Both the position numbers and the translations under genes were made by a program. This document shows positions 8,801-17,259 of a DNA stretch of 64,000 bases, piece after piece. Source of the DNA: JAGVSZ01 sp963716855 (GTDB lineage Bacteria; Pseudomonadota; Gammaproteobacteria; Burkholderiales; SG8-39); assembly GCA_963716855.1 (NCBI GenBank), contig CAVQUV010000012.1:289896-353895 (forward strand). Direction: 5' to 3'. The notes beneath the pieces are model-generated. The model was not told where the DNA came from. It saw nothing but the letters and a program-made list of their open reading frames with translations, and searched no databases. Position 1 is the stretch's first letter. Each line of letters begins with the position of its first letter.

Positions 8801-11800
8801 TCGGCCAACCGGCCGATCCCGCCGCTCGCGCGCTGATCGGTGAAGCGATCGAGAACCTCGAGGCGATGCTGGCGAGCGCCACCGCACGGCAGTTGCCCGC
8901 CGAGGCACCCGGGCTGATTGCGCGCCTGGACGGGATGGGGATCGGCGACGCGGACGCCGGGGCGCCCCTGCTTGATTTCGCCGCGCCGGCCGCGCCCCCC
9001 GAGACGCTGACCACGGCGTCGGTCGGGAACGACCTCGACTTCGCTCTGTCGGAGATCGCGCCGGCGGGCCTGCCGCCGGCCGAGGCACTGGCCGCGCCGC
9101 CCGAGACACTGACCACGGCGTCGGTCGGGAACGACCTCGACTTCGCTCTGTCGGAGATCGCGCCGGCGGGCCTGCCGCCGGCCGAGGCACTGGCCGCGCC
9201 GCCCGAGACGCTGACCACGGCGTCGGTCGGGAACGACCTCGACTTCGCTCCGTCCGAGATCGCGCCGGCGGGCCTGCCGCCGGCCGAGGCACCGGCCGCG
9301 CCGGCCGAACCGATCGCGCTCGATTTCTCCGACTTCTCGATGCCCGCCCCGATGGGCGAGCCGGCAATCACCGCCGTCCTGCCGCCGCTGGACGCCGCGA
9401 ACGACAACGTCGCGCTGTCGCCCGCCGCGCCGGAAAGCGCCGCCGCGCCCGCACCGGAAAGCGTCGTGGCACTGGTGCCGGTCGGTGCGCGCCTGCCGGC
9501 GGTCGAGGTCGAGGAAATCCCGATGGAGCGGCGCACGCGCCGCCTCGACGACGACATCGACCAGGAGCTGATGCCGATCTTCCTCGAGGAGGCGCAGGAG
9601 CTCGTCCCGGCGGTCGGCCAGGGGTTGCGCGATTGGCGCGTCAACCCCGGCAACCCGGCCGCGGGGAATGCCCTGCAACGCACGCTGCACACGCTCAAGG
9701 GCTCGGCGCGGATGTGCGGCGCGATGGCGCTCGGCGAGCTCACGCACCACATGGAGACGCGCGTCGAGAACGCGCTGGCGACCAAGGAGCTTCCCGCCGC
9801 GTTCTTCGAGGAGCTCGAAGTCTCGTACGACCGGATGGGCTTCCTGTACGACCGCCTGGTCAATCCGCAGGCGGCGGTACCGGCCTCAGTGGACGAGCCG
9901 GCGAGCCCGGTCGGGACTGCTGCCCCGCTGGCCGCTGCCCCGCTGGCCGCTGCCCCGCAGGCCGCCGCGCCGCAGGTCGAGGCCGCGCCGTCGACGCCCG
10001 CCGCGAGCGCGCCGGACCGGGCTGATCAGAAGCCCGCCATTCAGGCCGAGCAGAAGGCCGTCACTCAGGCCGAGCAGGAGCTCGCGGCGGCAAGCCGCGC
10101 CATGCTGCGCGTCCGCGCCGACCTGATCGACCGGCTGGTGAACGAGGCCGGCGAGGTCTCGATCGCGCGCTCCCGGATCGAGGGCGACCTGCGCTCCATC
10201 AAGGGCGCGCTGTTCGAGTTCACCGAGAACGTCAACCGCATGCGCGCGCAGCTGCGCGACATCGAGATCCAGGCCGAGTCGCAGATGCAGTCGCGCATCT
10301 CGCTCGCGCAGGAGAGCGAGACTCCCTTCGACCCGCTCGAGTTCGACCGCTTCACGCGGTTCCAGGAGCTCACGCGGATGATGGCCGAGAGCGTGAACGA
10401 CGTCGCGACGGTCCACCAGAACCTCCTGAAGGCGGTGGGCGAGAGCGAGGCCGCGACCACCGCGCAGGCGCGCCTCACCCGTGCGTTGCAGGCGAACCTC
10501 ATGCGCATCCGCATGGTGCCGTTCGCGAGCGTGTCGGAACGCCTGTTCCGCATCGTGCGCCAGGCCGCGAAGGAGACGGAGAAGCGCGCGGTGCTCGACA
10601 TCAAGGGCGGTCAGGTCGAGGTCGACCGCTCGGTGCTGGAGCGCATTACGGCGCCGTTCGAGCACATGCTGCGCAATTCCGTGGCGCACGGCATCGAAGG
10701 GCCGGCGGAGCGTGTCGCCAAGGGCAAGCCGGAGCTCGGCGAGGTGCGGATCGACGTGCGCCAGGAAGGCAACGAGATCGTGCTCTCCGTCGTCGACGAC
10801 GGCGCCGGCCTGAATTTCACGCGCATCCGCGAGAAGGCGCTGCAGCTTGGGCTGCTCAAGCCCGAGGACAATCCGACCGACGGCGAGACCTCCGAGTTCA
10901 TCTTCCATCCCGGTTTCTCGACGGCGGAGGAGGTCACACAGCTCGCCGGCCGCGGCGTGGGCATGGACGTCGTCAAGAGCGAGATCGCCGCGCTGGGCGG
11001 CCGAGTCGACCTCGCCAGCGAGCACGGCAAGGGCACGCGCTTCACGATCTACCTGCCGCTCACCCTCGCGGTGACGCAGGCGGTGCTCGTGCGCGCCGGC
11101 GGCGTCGCCTACGCGATCCCGGCCGTCATGGTCGAGCAGGTGCGGCAGGTGAAGGCGCCCGAGCTCGAGTCCTACCGCACCGCGGGCGAGACGAGCTGGC
11201 AGGACCGCCGCTATCCGTTCCGCTATCTGCCGCGACTCCTCGGCGATGCCGAATTCGTCCCCGAGGTGCGGCGCGTCACGCCGGTGATGCTGCTGCGCAC
11301 CGGCGCGAACACCGTCGCGCTCCAGGTCGACGAAGTCGTCGGCAGCCAGGAAATCGTGGTCAAGAACACCGGGCCGCTGCTGGCGCGCGTCGCCGGCATC
11401 ACCGGTGCGACCGTGCTCGGCAACGGCGACATCGTGCTCATCCTGAACCCGGTGATCCTCGTGGGCCGCGAGCTGGCGGTGAGCGCGCTGGCGCCGCTTG
11501 AGCCTGCCGTGCCGACTGCGCCGGCCGCGCCCAAGCCCGTGGCGGCGGCGGTGCCCTCGATCATGATCGTCGACGACTCGCTCACGGTGCGCAAGATCAC
11601 CGGGCGCCTGCTCGCGCGCGAGGGCTACAACGTGCTGACCGCCAAGGACGGCGTCGACGCGATGGAGCAGCTGCAGGAGCACCTGCCCGACGTGATGCTG
11701 GTCGACATCGAGATGCCGCGCATGGACGGCTTCGATCTCACCCGCAACGTTCGCGCCGACAAGCGGCTGAAGCACGTGCCGATCATCATGATCACTTCGC

Positions 11801-11988
11801 GCACCGCCGACAAGCACCGCGCCTACGCGAAGGAGATCGGCGTGAACGTCTATCTCGGCAAGCCGTACCAGGAAGACGAGCTGCTCCAGCACATCGGCGA
11901 GTTCGTCAAGAAGCCGCCGCGCGTACGGCCTGAAGCATCCCAGGTTCTCAGCGCTTCCCGGCCGCGCGCCGGTAGCGCTCCAGCGTGA
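5830..11988 (+). CDS. chpA: Hybrid chemotaxis histidine kinase ChpA/PilL
   Basis: Kinase of the Pil-Chp system; it autophosphorylates under PilJ control and passes phosphate to PilG and PilH. The 2052-residue protein reads in order: an N-terminal HPt-like domain (HQAHG), a long helical region, further HPt domains marked FHTLKGSGRM, AHTLAGIAG and LHTLKGSARM, Pro/Ala-rich linkers, a CheA-type dimerisation helix pair, a HATPase domain (HMLRNSVAHGIE, DDGAGL, GRGVGMDVV), a CheW domain and a C-terminal receiver (VDDSLTV, VDIEMPRMDG, YLGKPY). MSTPGDFD at 5830 is chosen over an in-frame start 63 bases upstream because the extra residues look non-coding. The 3' end overlaps convergent phrB by 41 bases. 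Confidence 0.95.
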   Translation: MSTPGDFDIGPLTWVKSEIDQALERSLTALRAYASNPGDSNQIRFSQTHFHQAHGALQIVGLDGVTRLSEELDGLLGDIVKAGGAPKAEAVAAAEHAFAAITAYLDQLLVGEPNQPLKLFAVYRDVAKLRGRDGVDPVDLYFPDLTRRPPRRDKAPVELPAGQGAQYYRDQRGRYQRGLLKWLKKDWTGVEDMRAAVAAVEAAQTNPASRAFWWVALGFFDALFAKAIADQGAVARLANRVEQQLKRLMEGSGTVAERLMREALFAVARARPATEHVRNVQDVFQLSGSVPASFELKSETAPQIPALRSLREVVGNAKTAWNKVASGHQPSIANFRDLAAQMRDRAAELKQPELAKIATEVATLGAWIGDAPGNLTDGVAMETATTLLLVENAVDNFASLGAEFAQQVNLMQRRLQAVVKGEAPHASQPVPVLDEMSRRAQERLLMAQVVSEIQASLRAIEQALDAFFRDAAKRSELASLDKPVRQVLGALTMLNEDRAAAGLSQCAAEIQRFGQADYVPAQGDFERVAGTLSGLGFYVDALQHGKADFDQFMRPIAAKKAEVAEQAGEQAAGGTVEAELELAKKELNALYERWKREPQNAGLKEELRRKATALQKDAGLVADAKLEGQAVDMLRILGVGDAKPFDPRVSQVLTAIQPAAPAAPSPEAQKLIAASAETVDAELLAVYLEEAGEVLGTIGDSLEQVRDQPQNIELLRTIRRGFHTLKGSGRMVGLTRLGEAAWAVEQVMNRWLEEERAATPDLFTLIATARRFFEGAVAILKTNGPSPDESAIVALANQVKAGESLGEVPVEVAPAAAAPIAPAPPAPAVVVEAPRVVETRLPEIDLAAIAPAPEPETVTPAPTAPVELAPAAAPAEELPALELPELAFPALDVPALEVPTGSAPAEAAEAEEVVTFGDASLSVSLYEIFLEETRAHLDTLAGGRRRLDDGETVTEDIERAAHTLAGIAGTVKFDGMKDVGHALEGLLERLLGQPADPAARALIGEAIENLEAMLASATARQLPAEAPGLIARLDGMGIGDADAGAPLLDFAAPAAPPETLTTASVGNDLDFALSEIAPAGLPPAEALAAPPETLTTASVGNDLDFALSEIAPAGLPPAEALAAPPETLTTASVGNDLDFAPSEIAPAGLPPAEAPAAPAEPIALDFSDFSMPAPMGEPAITAVLPPLDAANDNVALSPAAPESAAAPAPESVVALVPVGARLPAVEVEEIPMERRTRRLDDDIDQELMPIFLEEAQELVPAVGQGLRDWRVNPGNPAAGNALQRTLHTLKGSARMCGAMALGELTHHMETRVENALATKELPAAFFEELEVSYDRMGFLYDRLVNPQAAVPASVDEPASPVGTAAPLAAAPLAAAPQAAAPQVEAAPSTPAASAPDRADQKPAIQAEQKAVTQAEQELAAASRAMLRVRADLIDRLVNEAGEVSIARSRIEGDLRSIKGALFEFTENVNRMRAQLRDIEIQAESQMQSRISLAQESETPFDPLEFDRFTRFQELTRMMAESVNDVATVHQNLLKAVGESEAATTAQARLTRALQANLMRIRMVPFASVSERLFRIVRQAAKETEKRAVLDIKGGQVEVDRSVLERITAPFEHMLRNSVAHGIEGPAERVAKGKPELGEVRIDVRQEGNEIVLSVVDDGAGLNFTRIREKALQLGLLKPEDNPTDGETSEFIFHPGFSTAEEVTQLAGRGVGMDVVKSEIAALGGRVDLASEHGKGTRFTIYLPLTLAVTQAVLVRAGGVAYAIPAVMVEQVRQVKAPELESYRTAGETSWQDRRYPFRYLPRLLGDAEFVPEVRRVTPVMLLRTGANTVALQVDEVVGSQEIVVKNTGPLLARVAGITGATVLGNGDIVLILNPVILVGRELAVSALAPLEPAVPTAPAAPKPVAAAVPSIMIVDDSLTVRKITGRLLAREGYNVLTAKDGVDAMEQLQEHLPDVMLVDIEMPRMDGFDLTRNVRADKRLKHVPIIMITSRTADKHRAYAKEIGVNVYLGKPYQEDELLQHIGEFVKKPPRVRPEASQVLSASRPRAGSAPA
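8995..9300 (+). repeat. Three tandem 102-bp units inside chpA
   Basis: Three near-identical 102-bp units (34 codons each) begin with codons for PPETLTTASV and end PPAEALAA. Units one and two differ by very few bases; unit three carries L-to-P changes (FAPSEI, AEAPAA). They lie in the linker between the third and fourth HPt domains and keep the frame. The near identity at DNA level points to recent duplication or gene conversion within the linker. Confidence 0.95.
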
Positions 11989-13377
11989 TCCGCCGCGCCC
12001 GGTCGTGATCGACGACCGGCGCGGGATAGTCCCGGCCGATCACGCACCCCGCCGCTTCCTGATCGACCGGACGCATCGTCCATGGCGCATGGACGTGCTT
12101 GTCCGGCACGCGCGCGAGCGCCGGAACGTAGCGGCGAATGAACTTTCCTTCCGGGTCGAACCGCTCCGACTGCGTCACCGGGTTGAAGATCCGGAAGTAC
12201 GGTTGCGCATCGCACCCGGTCGAGGCGGCCCATTGCCAGCCGCCGTTGTTCGCGGCGAGGTCGAAGTCGTTCAGGTGGTCGGCGAAGTACCGCTCGCCCC
12301 ACCGCCAGTCGACGTGCAGGTCCTTGACCAGGAACGACGCCGCCACCATCCGCAGCCGGTTGTGCATGTACCCGGTCTGGTTGATCTGACGCAGCGCCGC
12401 GTCGACGAGCGGATAGCCCGTCAGCCCTGCGCACCACGCGCGCCACTTCCCGGGGTCGTTCTCGAACGCCACGTCCTCCAGCTCGCGCTTGAAGGCGTGA
12501 CCCACGACGTGCGGAAAGTGGTGCAGCACGGCGAAGTAGAAATCGCGCCAGACGAGCTCCGCGAGCCAGGTCTCGGCGCCTTTTCCGCCTTCCGCATGGG
12601 CGCGCGCGGCGAGCTCCCGGATCGAGACCGTCCCGAAGCGCAGGTGCACCGAGAGGTACGACGGCCCCTTCGCCGCGGGGTAGTCGCGGCGCTCGTGATA
12701 CGCGCGGATGCGATCGAGGAAGTCGGCGAGGAGCCGCTGCGCGCCCGACATGCCGGTCGGCAACCGGCACCTCGAGCAGGTCGGTCGGCCCGAAGCCGAG
12801 GTCCGTCGAGCGTCGGGCACCGACTGTCGGGCGGGGCCGCGAGGCTGCGCGCGTACCGCTGCACCGGGTACGGCTGGAGGTAGAAGCGGTCGACCTTCTT
12901 CAGCCACGCGCGCTTGTAGGGCGTGAAGACGGTGTAGGGTGATCCGGCCGCCGTGAGCACTTCGTCTTTCTCGAAGACCACCTGGTCCTTGAAGCGGTGG
13001 AGTTGGATCCCGGCGGCGGCGAGCGTGCGCGCGACCGCGGCATCGCGGTCGATCGCCGCGGGCTCATAGTCGGAGTTGGCGTAGACGGCCTGCACGCCCA
13101 GGCGTACGGCGAGCTGCGGAATCTCGTCGCGAGCGCGGCCGTGCAGCACGATCATGCCGGCGCCGCGACTGCGCAGGGCGGCGTCGAGCTCCTGGACCGA
13201 GCGCCAGATGAACTCCACGCGCCGGTCCGAACGCGACGGGAGCGCGTCGAGGATCTCGGTGTCGAAGCAGAACGCGCAGTAGACCCGCGGGTGGGACTTC
13301 AGCGCATGGTAGAGCGCGGCGTGGTCGTAATCGCGCAGATCGCGGCGAAACCACACCAGCGCGGCGTCGGCGGGCAT
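11948..13377 (-). pseudogene. phrB: Deoxyribodipyrimidine photolyase, two frame breaks
   Basis: Light-driven repair of pyrimidine dimers with FAD. The N-terminal antenna-type domain (LVWFRRDLRDYDHAALYHAL, FCFDTEIL) is in one frame; the FAD-binding C-terminal half (YLSVHLRFGTVSIREL, WRDFYFAVLHH, NQTGYMHNRLRM, ANNGGWQWAASTGCDAQPYFR) is in another. One extra G near 12804 and one extra T near 12754 explain the change: removing both gives LDDLGFGPTDLLEVPVPTGMSGAQ and a 475-residue protein, the usual length. Both breaks fall within 50 bases in the linker, so the gene may be intact in the cell. Start MPADAALVWF at 13377; divergent from yqgE. Confidence 0.85.
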
Positions 13378-13458
13378 CTCGGGGGAGGGTACTTGGAGAG
13401 CGCGCGACTCTAGCATGTGCCGTCCGGCGCTCTCGCGTCCCGCGCTACAATTCCCGCC

Positions 13459-14019
13459 GTGCCGCAGGTCGATCTCACCCACCACTTCCTGATCGCCATG
13501 CCGAGCATGGTCGACCCGCATTTCGCGCGCACGCTCACCTTCATCTGCGAGCATAACGAGCAGGGCGCGCTCGGTCTGGTGGTGAACCGCCCGATCGACC
13601 TGACGCTTGCGGCCCTGTTCGAACGCCTCAATCTCGAGCTGAAGGTGAACGCGCTGCACGAGATCCCGGTGTACTTCGGCGGCCCGGTGCAGACCGATCG
13701 CGGCTTCGTGCTGCACGTGCCGCGCGGCGCCTGGAGCTCGACCCTGCCGGTACGCGAGCACATCGGCCTGACCACCTCGCGCGACATCCTCGAGGCGGTC
13801 GGGGGCGGCACCGGCCCGGACAAGATCCTCGTCACGCTCGGCTATTCCGGCTGGGCCGCCGGGCAGCTCGAGCACGAGATCCTGCAGAACGCCTGGCTCA
13901 CGGTCGAGGCGGACGAGCAGATCATCTTCGACCTCCCGGCCGAGGAGCGCCTGCCGGCGGCGATGGAGGTGCTCGGCGTCTCCTATGCGACGCTCGCGGA
14001 CGAGGCGGGACATGCATGA
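13459..14019 (+). CDS. yqgE: YqgE/AlgH family protein
   Basis: UPF0301 family cytosolic protein of uncertain biochemical function; AlgH of Pseudomonas was linked to alginate control. It has 186 residues from GTG at 13459 (MPQVDLTHHFLIAMPSM), the family's usual beginning; an in-frame ATG 42 bases upstream adds non-conserved residues. Visible hallmarks are FLIAMPSMVDP, TLTFICEHNEQGALGLVVNRP, FGGPVQTDRGFVLH and LGYSGWAAGQLEHEI. It overlaps ruvX by 4 bases (ATGA) and starts the yqgE-ruvX-pyrR-pyrB run, a conserved betaproteobacterial and gammaproteobacterial neighbourhood. Confidence 0.93.
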   Translation: MPQVDLTHHFLIAMPSMVDPHFARTLTFICEHNEQGALGLVVNRPIDLTLAALFERLNLELKVNALHEIPVYFGGPVQTDRGFVLHVPRGAWSSTLPVREHIGLTTSRDILEAVGGGTGPDKILVTLGYSGWAAGQLEHEILQNAWLTVEADEQIIFDLPAEERLPAAMEVLGVSYATLADEAGHA

Positions 14020-14444
14020 CCGGAGTCGAGACGGTGCTGGCCTTCGATTTCGGTGAGCGCTTCATCGGCGTCGCCGTCGGCGAAACCGGCGTCGGCGTGG
14101 CCCATCCGCTGGTCACCATCGACGATCCGGCGACCGACGCGCGCTTCGCCGTGATCGGCGACCTGATCGAAGAATGGAAGCCGGCGCGGCTCGTCGTCGG
14201 GCTGCCGCTCAGTCTGGACGGCGCGCCCCACGCCCTCACGCGCCGGGCGCAGCGGTTCGCGCGTCAGCTGGAGGGCCGGTTCGGGCTGCCCGTGGCGCTC
14301 GTCGACGAGCGGCTCTCCTCCGTCGAGGCGGAAGCGCGGCTGCGCGCCATCGGTCGCGGCGGGCGTGCCGACAAGCACCTCGCACACCCGGTCGCCGCCC
14401 AGGTGATCCTCCAGGATTTTCTCGATCGCCATGCAGCTGCCTGA
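14016..14444 (+). CDS. ruvX: Putative pre-16S rRNA nuclease / Holliday junction resolvase-like YqgF
   Basis: RNase H-like fold enzyme thought to trim the 5' end of 16S rRNA. It has 142 residues. AFDFGERFIGVAVGE carries the first catalytic Asp, VVGLPLSLDG the middle acidic or structural motif, and VDERLSSVEAEARL the late Asp/Glu pair. Its ATG lies in the yqgE stop and its 3' end overlaps pyrR by 14 bases, so the four genes appear to be translationally linked. Length and motifs are normal. Confidence 0.94.
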   Translation: MTGVETVLAFDFGERFIGVAVGETGVGVAHPLVTIDDPATDARFAVIGDLIEEWKPARLVVGLPLSLDGAPHALTRRAQRFARQLEGRFGLPVALVDERLSSVEAEARLRAIGRGGRADKHLAHPVAAQVILQDFLDRHAAA

Positions 14445-14922
14445 CGCCGAAACGCTCTGCGCGGACCTGGTGCGCCAGCTGCGTCCGCACGTCACGCCCG
14501 AGACCGGCATGGTCGGGATCCACACGGGCGGCGCCTGGCTCGCCGAGCGGCTGCATCAGGAGCTCGGCTTCGTCGTGCCGCTCGGGATTCTGGACATCTC
14601 GTTCTATCGCGACGACTACCGCAAGTCGGGTCTGCACAAGTCGGTGCGCGCCAGCAAGATCCCGTTCGACGTGAACGGGCGCCACCTCCTGCTCGTGGAC
14701 GACGTGCTCTATACCGGCCGCACTGTGCGCGCCGCGATGAACGAGCTGTTCGACTACGGTCGCCCGGAAACGATCCGGCTTGCCGCGCTGGTCGACCGGG
14801 GCGAGCGCCAGCTCCCGATCTGCGCGCAGTACGTCGGCACCAGCCTGACGGTGCCCAAGGGCAGCATGCTGCGGCTCGACCGCGACGCGAGCGGGCGCCT
14901 CACCTTGCGGATCGACACGTGA
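14431..14922 (+). CDS. pyrR: Pyrimidine regulator / uracil phosphoribosyltransferase PyrR
   Basis: PRPP-dependent phosphoribosyltransferase fold that in Gram-positive bacteria binds pyr mRNA; in proteobacteria the role is less defined. It has 163 residues. The PRPP-binding motif LLLVDDVLYTGRTV spans residues 86-99, and the hood region contains ISFYRDDY. It lies 1 base before pyrB in the order pyrR-pyrB-pyrC', the arrangement known from Pseudomonas. No PyrR-type anti-antiterminator is recognisable upstream, because the gene overlaps ruvX. Confidence 0.93.
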   Translation: MQLPDAETLCADLVRQLRPHVTPETGMVGIHTGGAWLAERLHQELGFVVPLGILDISFYRDDYRKSGLHKSVRASKIPFDVNGRHLLLVDDVLYTGRTVRAAMNELFDYGRPETIRLAALVDRGERQLPICAQYVGTSLTVPKGSMLRLDRDASGRLTLRIDT

Positions 14923-14923
14923 G

Positions 14924-15874
14924 ATGAGCACGAACCCGCAGCTGAACGCGAAGGGCGCGCTCACGCATCTGCTCACGCTCGAGGGATTGCCGCGGGAGAT
15001 CATCACGCACATCCTCGACACCGCGACCTCGTTCGTCGGCGTGACCGAGCGCGAGGTCAAGAAGGTGCCGCTGCTGCGCGGCACCAGCGTGTTCAACCTG
15101 TTCTTCGAGAACTCGACGCGCACGCGCACCACGTTCGAGATCGCGGCCAAGCGCCTGTCCGCCGATGTGATCAATCTGAACATCAGCACCTCGTCCGCGT
15201 CGAAGGGCGAGAGCCTGCTCGACACGGTGGACAACCTCTCGGCGATGCACGCCGACATGTTCGTGGTGCGGCACGCGCAGAGCGGGGCGGCACACCTGAT
15301 CGCCCGCCACGCCGGACCGTACCAGCACGTGATCAACGCCGGCGACGGGCGCCACGCGCACCCGACCCAGGGGCTGCTCGACGCCTACACGATCCGTCAC
15401 TACAAGAAGGAGTTCACCGCGCTCTCGGTCGCGATCGTCGGCGACATCCTGCACTCGCGCGTCGCTCGCTCGCTCGTGCACGCGCTCAACATCCTCGGCA
15501 CGCCCGACGTGCGCGTCATCGGCCCGCAGACGCTGCTCCCCACGGGGGTGGAAAGAATGGGCGTGCGCGTGTTCCACGACATGCGCAGGGGGCTCGCCGG
15601 CGCCGACGTCATCGTCATGCTCCGGCTGCAGAACGAGCGCATGCGCGGACCGCTGCTGCCCTCCGCCCAGGAGTTCAACAAGTACTACGGGCTCACGCCG
15701 GACAAGCTCGCGCTCGCGAAGCCCGACGCGATCGTGATGCATCCCGGGCCCATGAATCGCGGCGTCGAGATCGACTCGTCGGTGGCCGACGGCGTGCAGT
15801 CGGTGATCCTGCCGCAGGTCACGTTCGGCATCGCGGTGCGCATGGCTGTCATGTCGATCCTGGGTGGGAGCTAG
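14924..15874 (+). CDS. pyrB: Aspartate carbamoyltransferase catalytic chain
   Basis: Makes carbamoyl-aspartate, the first committed pyrimidine step. It has 316 residues. The carbamoyl-phosphate loop STRTRT is at residues 64-69, HPTQGLLD near 147, and the aspartate-domain motif MLRLQNER follows. The N-terminal extension before LLTLEGLP is typical of the longer proteobacterial chains that assemble with a DHOase-like partner instead of PyrI. No pyrI is present; the partner PyrC' is encoded 98 bases downstream. The ATG follows the pyrR stop by one base. Confidence 0.96.
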   Translation: MSTNPQLNAKGALTHLLTLEGLPREIITHILDTATSFVGVTEREVKKVPLLRGTSVFNLFFENSTRTRTTFEIAAKRLSADVINLNISTSSASKGESLLDTVDNLSAMHADMFVVRHAQSGAAHLIARHAGPYQHVINAGDGRHAHPTQGLLDAYTIRHYKKEFTALSVAIVGDILHSRVARSLVHALNILGTPDVRVIGPQTLLPTGVERMGVRVFHDMRRGLAGADVIVMLRLQNERMRGPLLPSAQEFNKYYGLTPDKLALAKPDAIVMHPGPMNRGVEIDSSVADGVQSVILPQVTFGIAVRMAVMSILGGS

Positions 15875-15926
15875 GATGAAATGAAACCGGTGCCGCAGGC
15901 ATCGCTTTCCCTGACTTCGGGGAGCA

Positions 15927-15960
15927 CGAGGGGGCGCCGCGGAGCGGCTTTGCCCCCTCG
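15927..15960 (+). promoter_or_regulatory. Strong hairpin between pyrB and pyrC'
   Basis: CGAGGGGGC (15927-15935) pairs perfectly with GCCCCCTCG (15952-15960). An inner GCCGC/GCGGC stem (15936-15940 with 15944-15948) closes on a GGA loop, leaving a TTT bulge. No U-run follows (the next bases lead to GTGAAAAAATG at the pyrC' start), so it is not a standard terminator. It could protect mRNA, stall polymerase or occlude the pyrC' ribosome site. Confidence 0.7.
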
Positions 15961-15972
15961 CGTCGTGAAAAA

Positions 15973-17259
15973 ATGACGCCGCGCATCCACGTCCGGGGCG
16001 GCCGGTTCGTCGATCCGAAGCACGAGATCGACGCGCAGCGCGACCTCTACCTCGCCGACGGACGCGTGGTCGCAGCGGGCGCGGCGCCGGACGCCTTCCG
16101 CGCCGACCGGACCATCGATGCCGCCGGACTCGTGGTCGCGCCGGGGCTGGTGGACCTCGCCGCGCGTCTGCGCGAGCCCGGGTTCGAATACAAGGCGACG
16201 CTCGAGTCGGAGATGCTGGCGGCCGTCGCGGGCGGCGTGACGAGCCTCGCGTGCCCCCCGGACACCGATCCGCCGCTCGACGAGCCGGGACTGGTCGAGA
16301 TGCTCACGCGCCGCGCGCGCAGCCTGAATCTCGCGAAGGTATATCCCGTCGGCGCCCTCACCGCGAAGCTCGAGGGCGAGCGCCTGACCGAAATGGCGGA
16401 GCTCACCGACCATGGTTGCGTCGCCTTCTCCCAGGCGAACGCGCCGATCACCGATACCCAGGTGCTGTGGCGCGCGCTCCAGTACGCCGCGACTTTCGGC
16501 TTCTCGGTCTGGCTCCGGCCGGAAGATCCGTACCTGGCGAAGAACGGCGTCGCGCACGACGGCGAGTTCGCGACCCGTCTCGGGCTGCCGGGCATCCCGG
16601 CGGTGGCGGAAACGGTGGCGGTCGGCACGATCCTCCAGCTCGTTCGCTCCACCGGCACGCGCGTGCACCTGTGCCGGCTCTCGACGGCCGAGAGCGTGGC
16701 GATGGTGCGCGCGGCGAAGGGCGAGGGGTTGCCGGTCACTTGCGACGTGGCGGTGCACCACCTGCACCTCACCGACATGGACATCGGGTACTTCGACTCG
16801 CATGCGCACGTCGTGCCGCCGTTCCGCAGCGGTCGCGACCGCGACGCGCTGCGCGCCGGCGTCGCCGACGGCACGATCGACGCGGTGTGCTCCGACCACA
16901 CGCCGGTCGACGAGGACGCGAAGCAGACCCCGTTCGGGGAGTCCGAGCCGGGTGCGACCGGCCTGGAGCTGCTGTTGCCGCTCGCGCTCAAGTGGGGCGA
17001 GGAGGCACGCCTGCCGCTCGTCCGGACGCTCGCCCGCCTGACCTGCGAGCCGGCGCGGGTGCTCGGTATCGACGCCGGGCACCTCGGCGTCGGCGCGCCG
17101 GGCGACGTGTGCGTCTTCGACCCGGGCGCGCATTTCAAGGTCACGGCCGCCGCGCTGCGCAGCCAGGGGAAGAACACGCCCTACCTCGGCTACGAGCTGC
17201 CGGGCGTCGTGCGCTGCACGCTCGTGCGCGGCGACGTGCGATACGAAGCGCGCGCTTAG
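15973..17259 (+). CDS. pyrC': Catalytically inactive dihydroorotase-like protein PyrC'
   Basis: Amidohydrolase-fold partner of PyrB. It has 428 residues and type I dihydroorotase architecture (LREPGFEYK, TSLACPPDTDPPLDEP, VYPVGALT, SDHTPVDEDAKQTPF). The metal ligands are lost: the usual DLHVHLREPG is DLAARLREPG (His to Ala63 and Arg65), the usual HVST is RLST, and the DHAPH motif reads DHTPV. This matches the non-catalytic PyrC' subunit that stabilises aspartate transcarbamoylase in pseudomonads. A separate active dihydroorotase is therefore expected elsewhere. It ends in a 4-base convergent overlap with yggU. Confidence 0.9.
   Translation: MTPRIHVRGGRFVDPKHEIDAQRDLYLADGRVVAAGAAPDAFRADRTIDAAGLVVAPGLVDLAARLREPGFEYKATLESEMLAAVAGGVTSLACPPDTDPPLDEPGLVEMLTRRARSLNLAKVYPVGALTAKLEGERLTEMAELTDHGCVAFSQANAPITDTQVLWRALQYAATFGFSVWLRPEDPYLAKNGVAHDGEFATRLGLPGIPAVAETVAVGTILQLVRSTGTRVHLCRLSTAESVAMVRAAKGEGLPVTCDVAVHHLHLTDMDIGYFDSHAHVVPPFRSGRDRDALRAGVADGTIDAVCSDHTPVDEDAKQTPFGESEPGATGLELLLPLALKWGEEARLPLVRTLARLTCEPARVLGIDAGHLGVGAPGDVCVFDPGAHFKVTAAALRSQGKNTPYLGYELPGVVRCTLVRGDVRYEARA

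Noticed and set aside
7887..9863. Ser/Ala/Gly-repeat protein antisense to chpA
   Set aside because: The apparent protein repeats are only the complement of the 102-bp chpA units; no start signal or independent support.
9925..9970. Short CCCCGCTGGCCGCTG repeats in chpA as a separate element
   Set aside because: These are low-complexity Ala/Pro linker codons, two to three imperfect copies, without evidence for mobility or regulation.
15936..15960. Rho-independent terminator after pyrB
   Set aside because: The stem is strong but no T-run follows, and pyrC' begins 13 bases later in the same direction.
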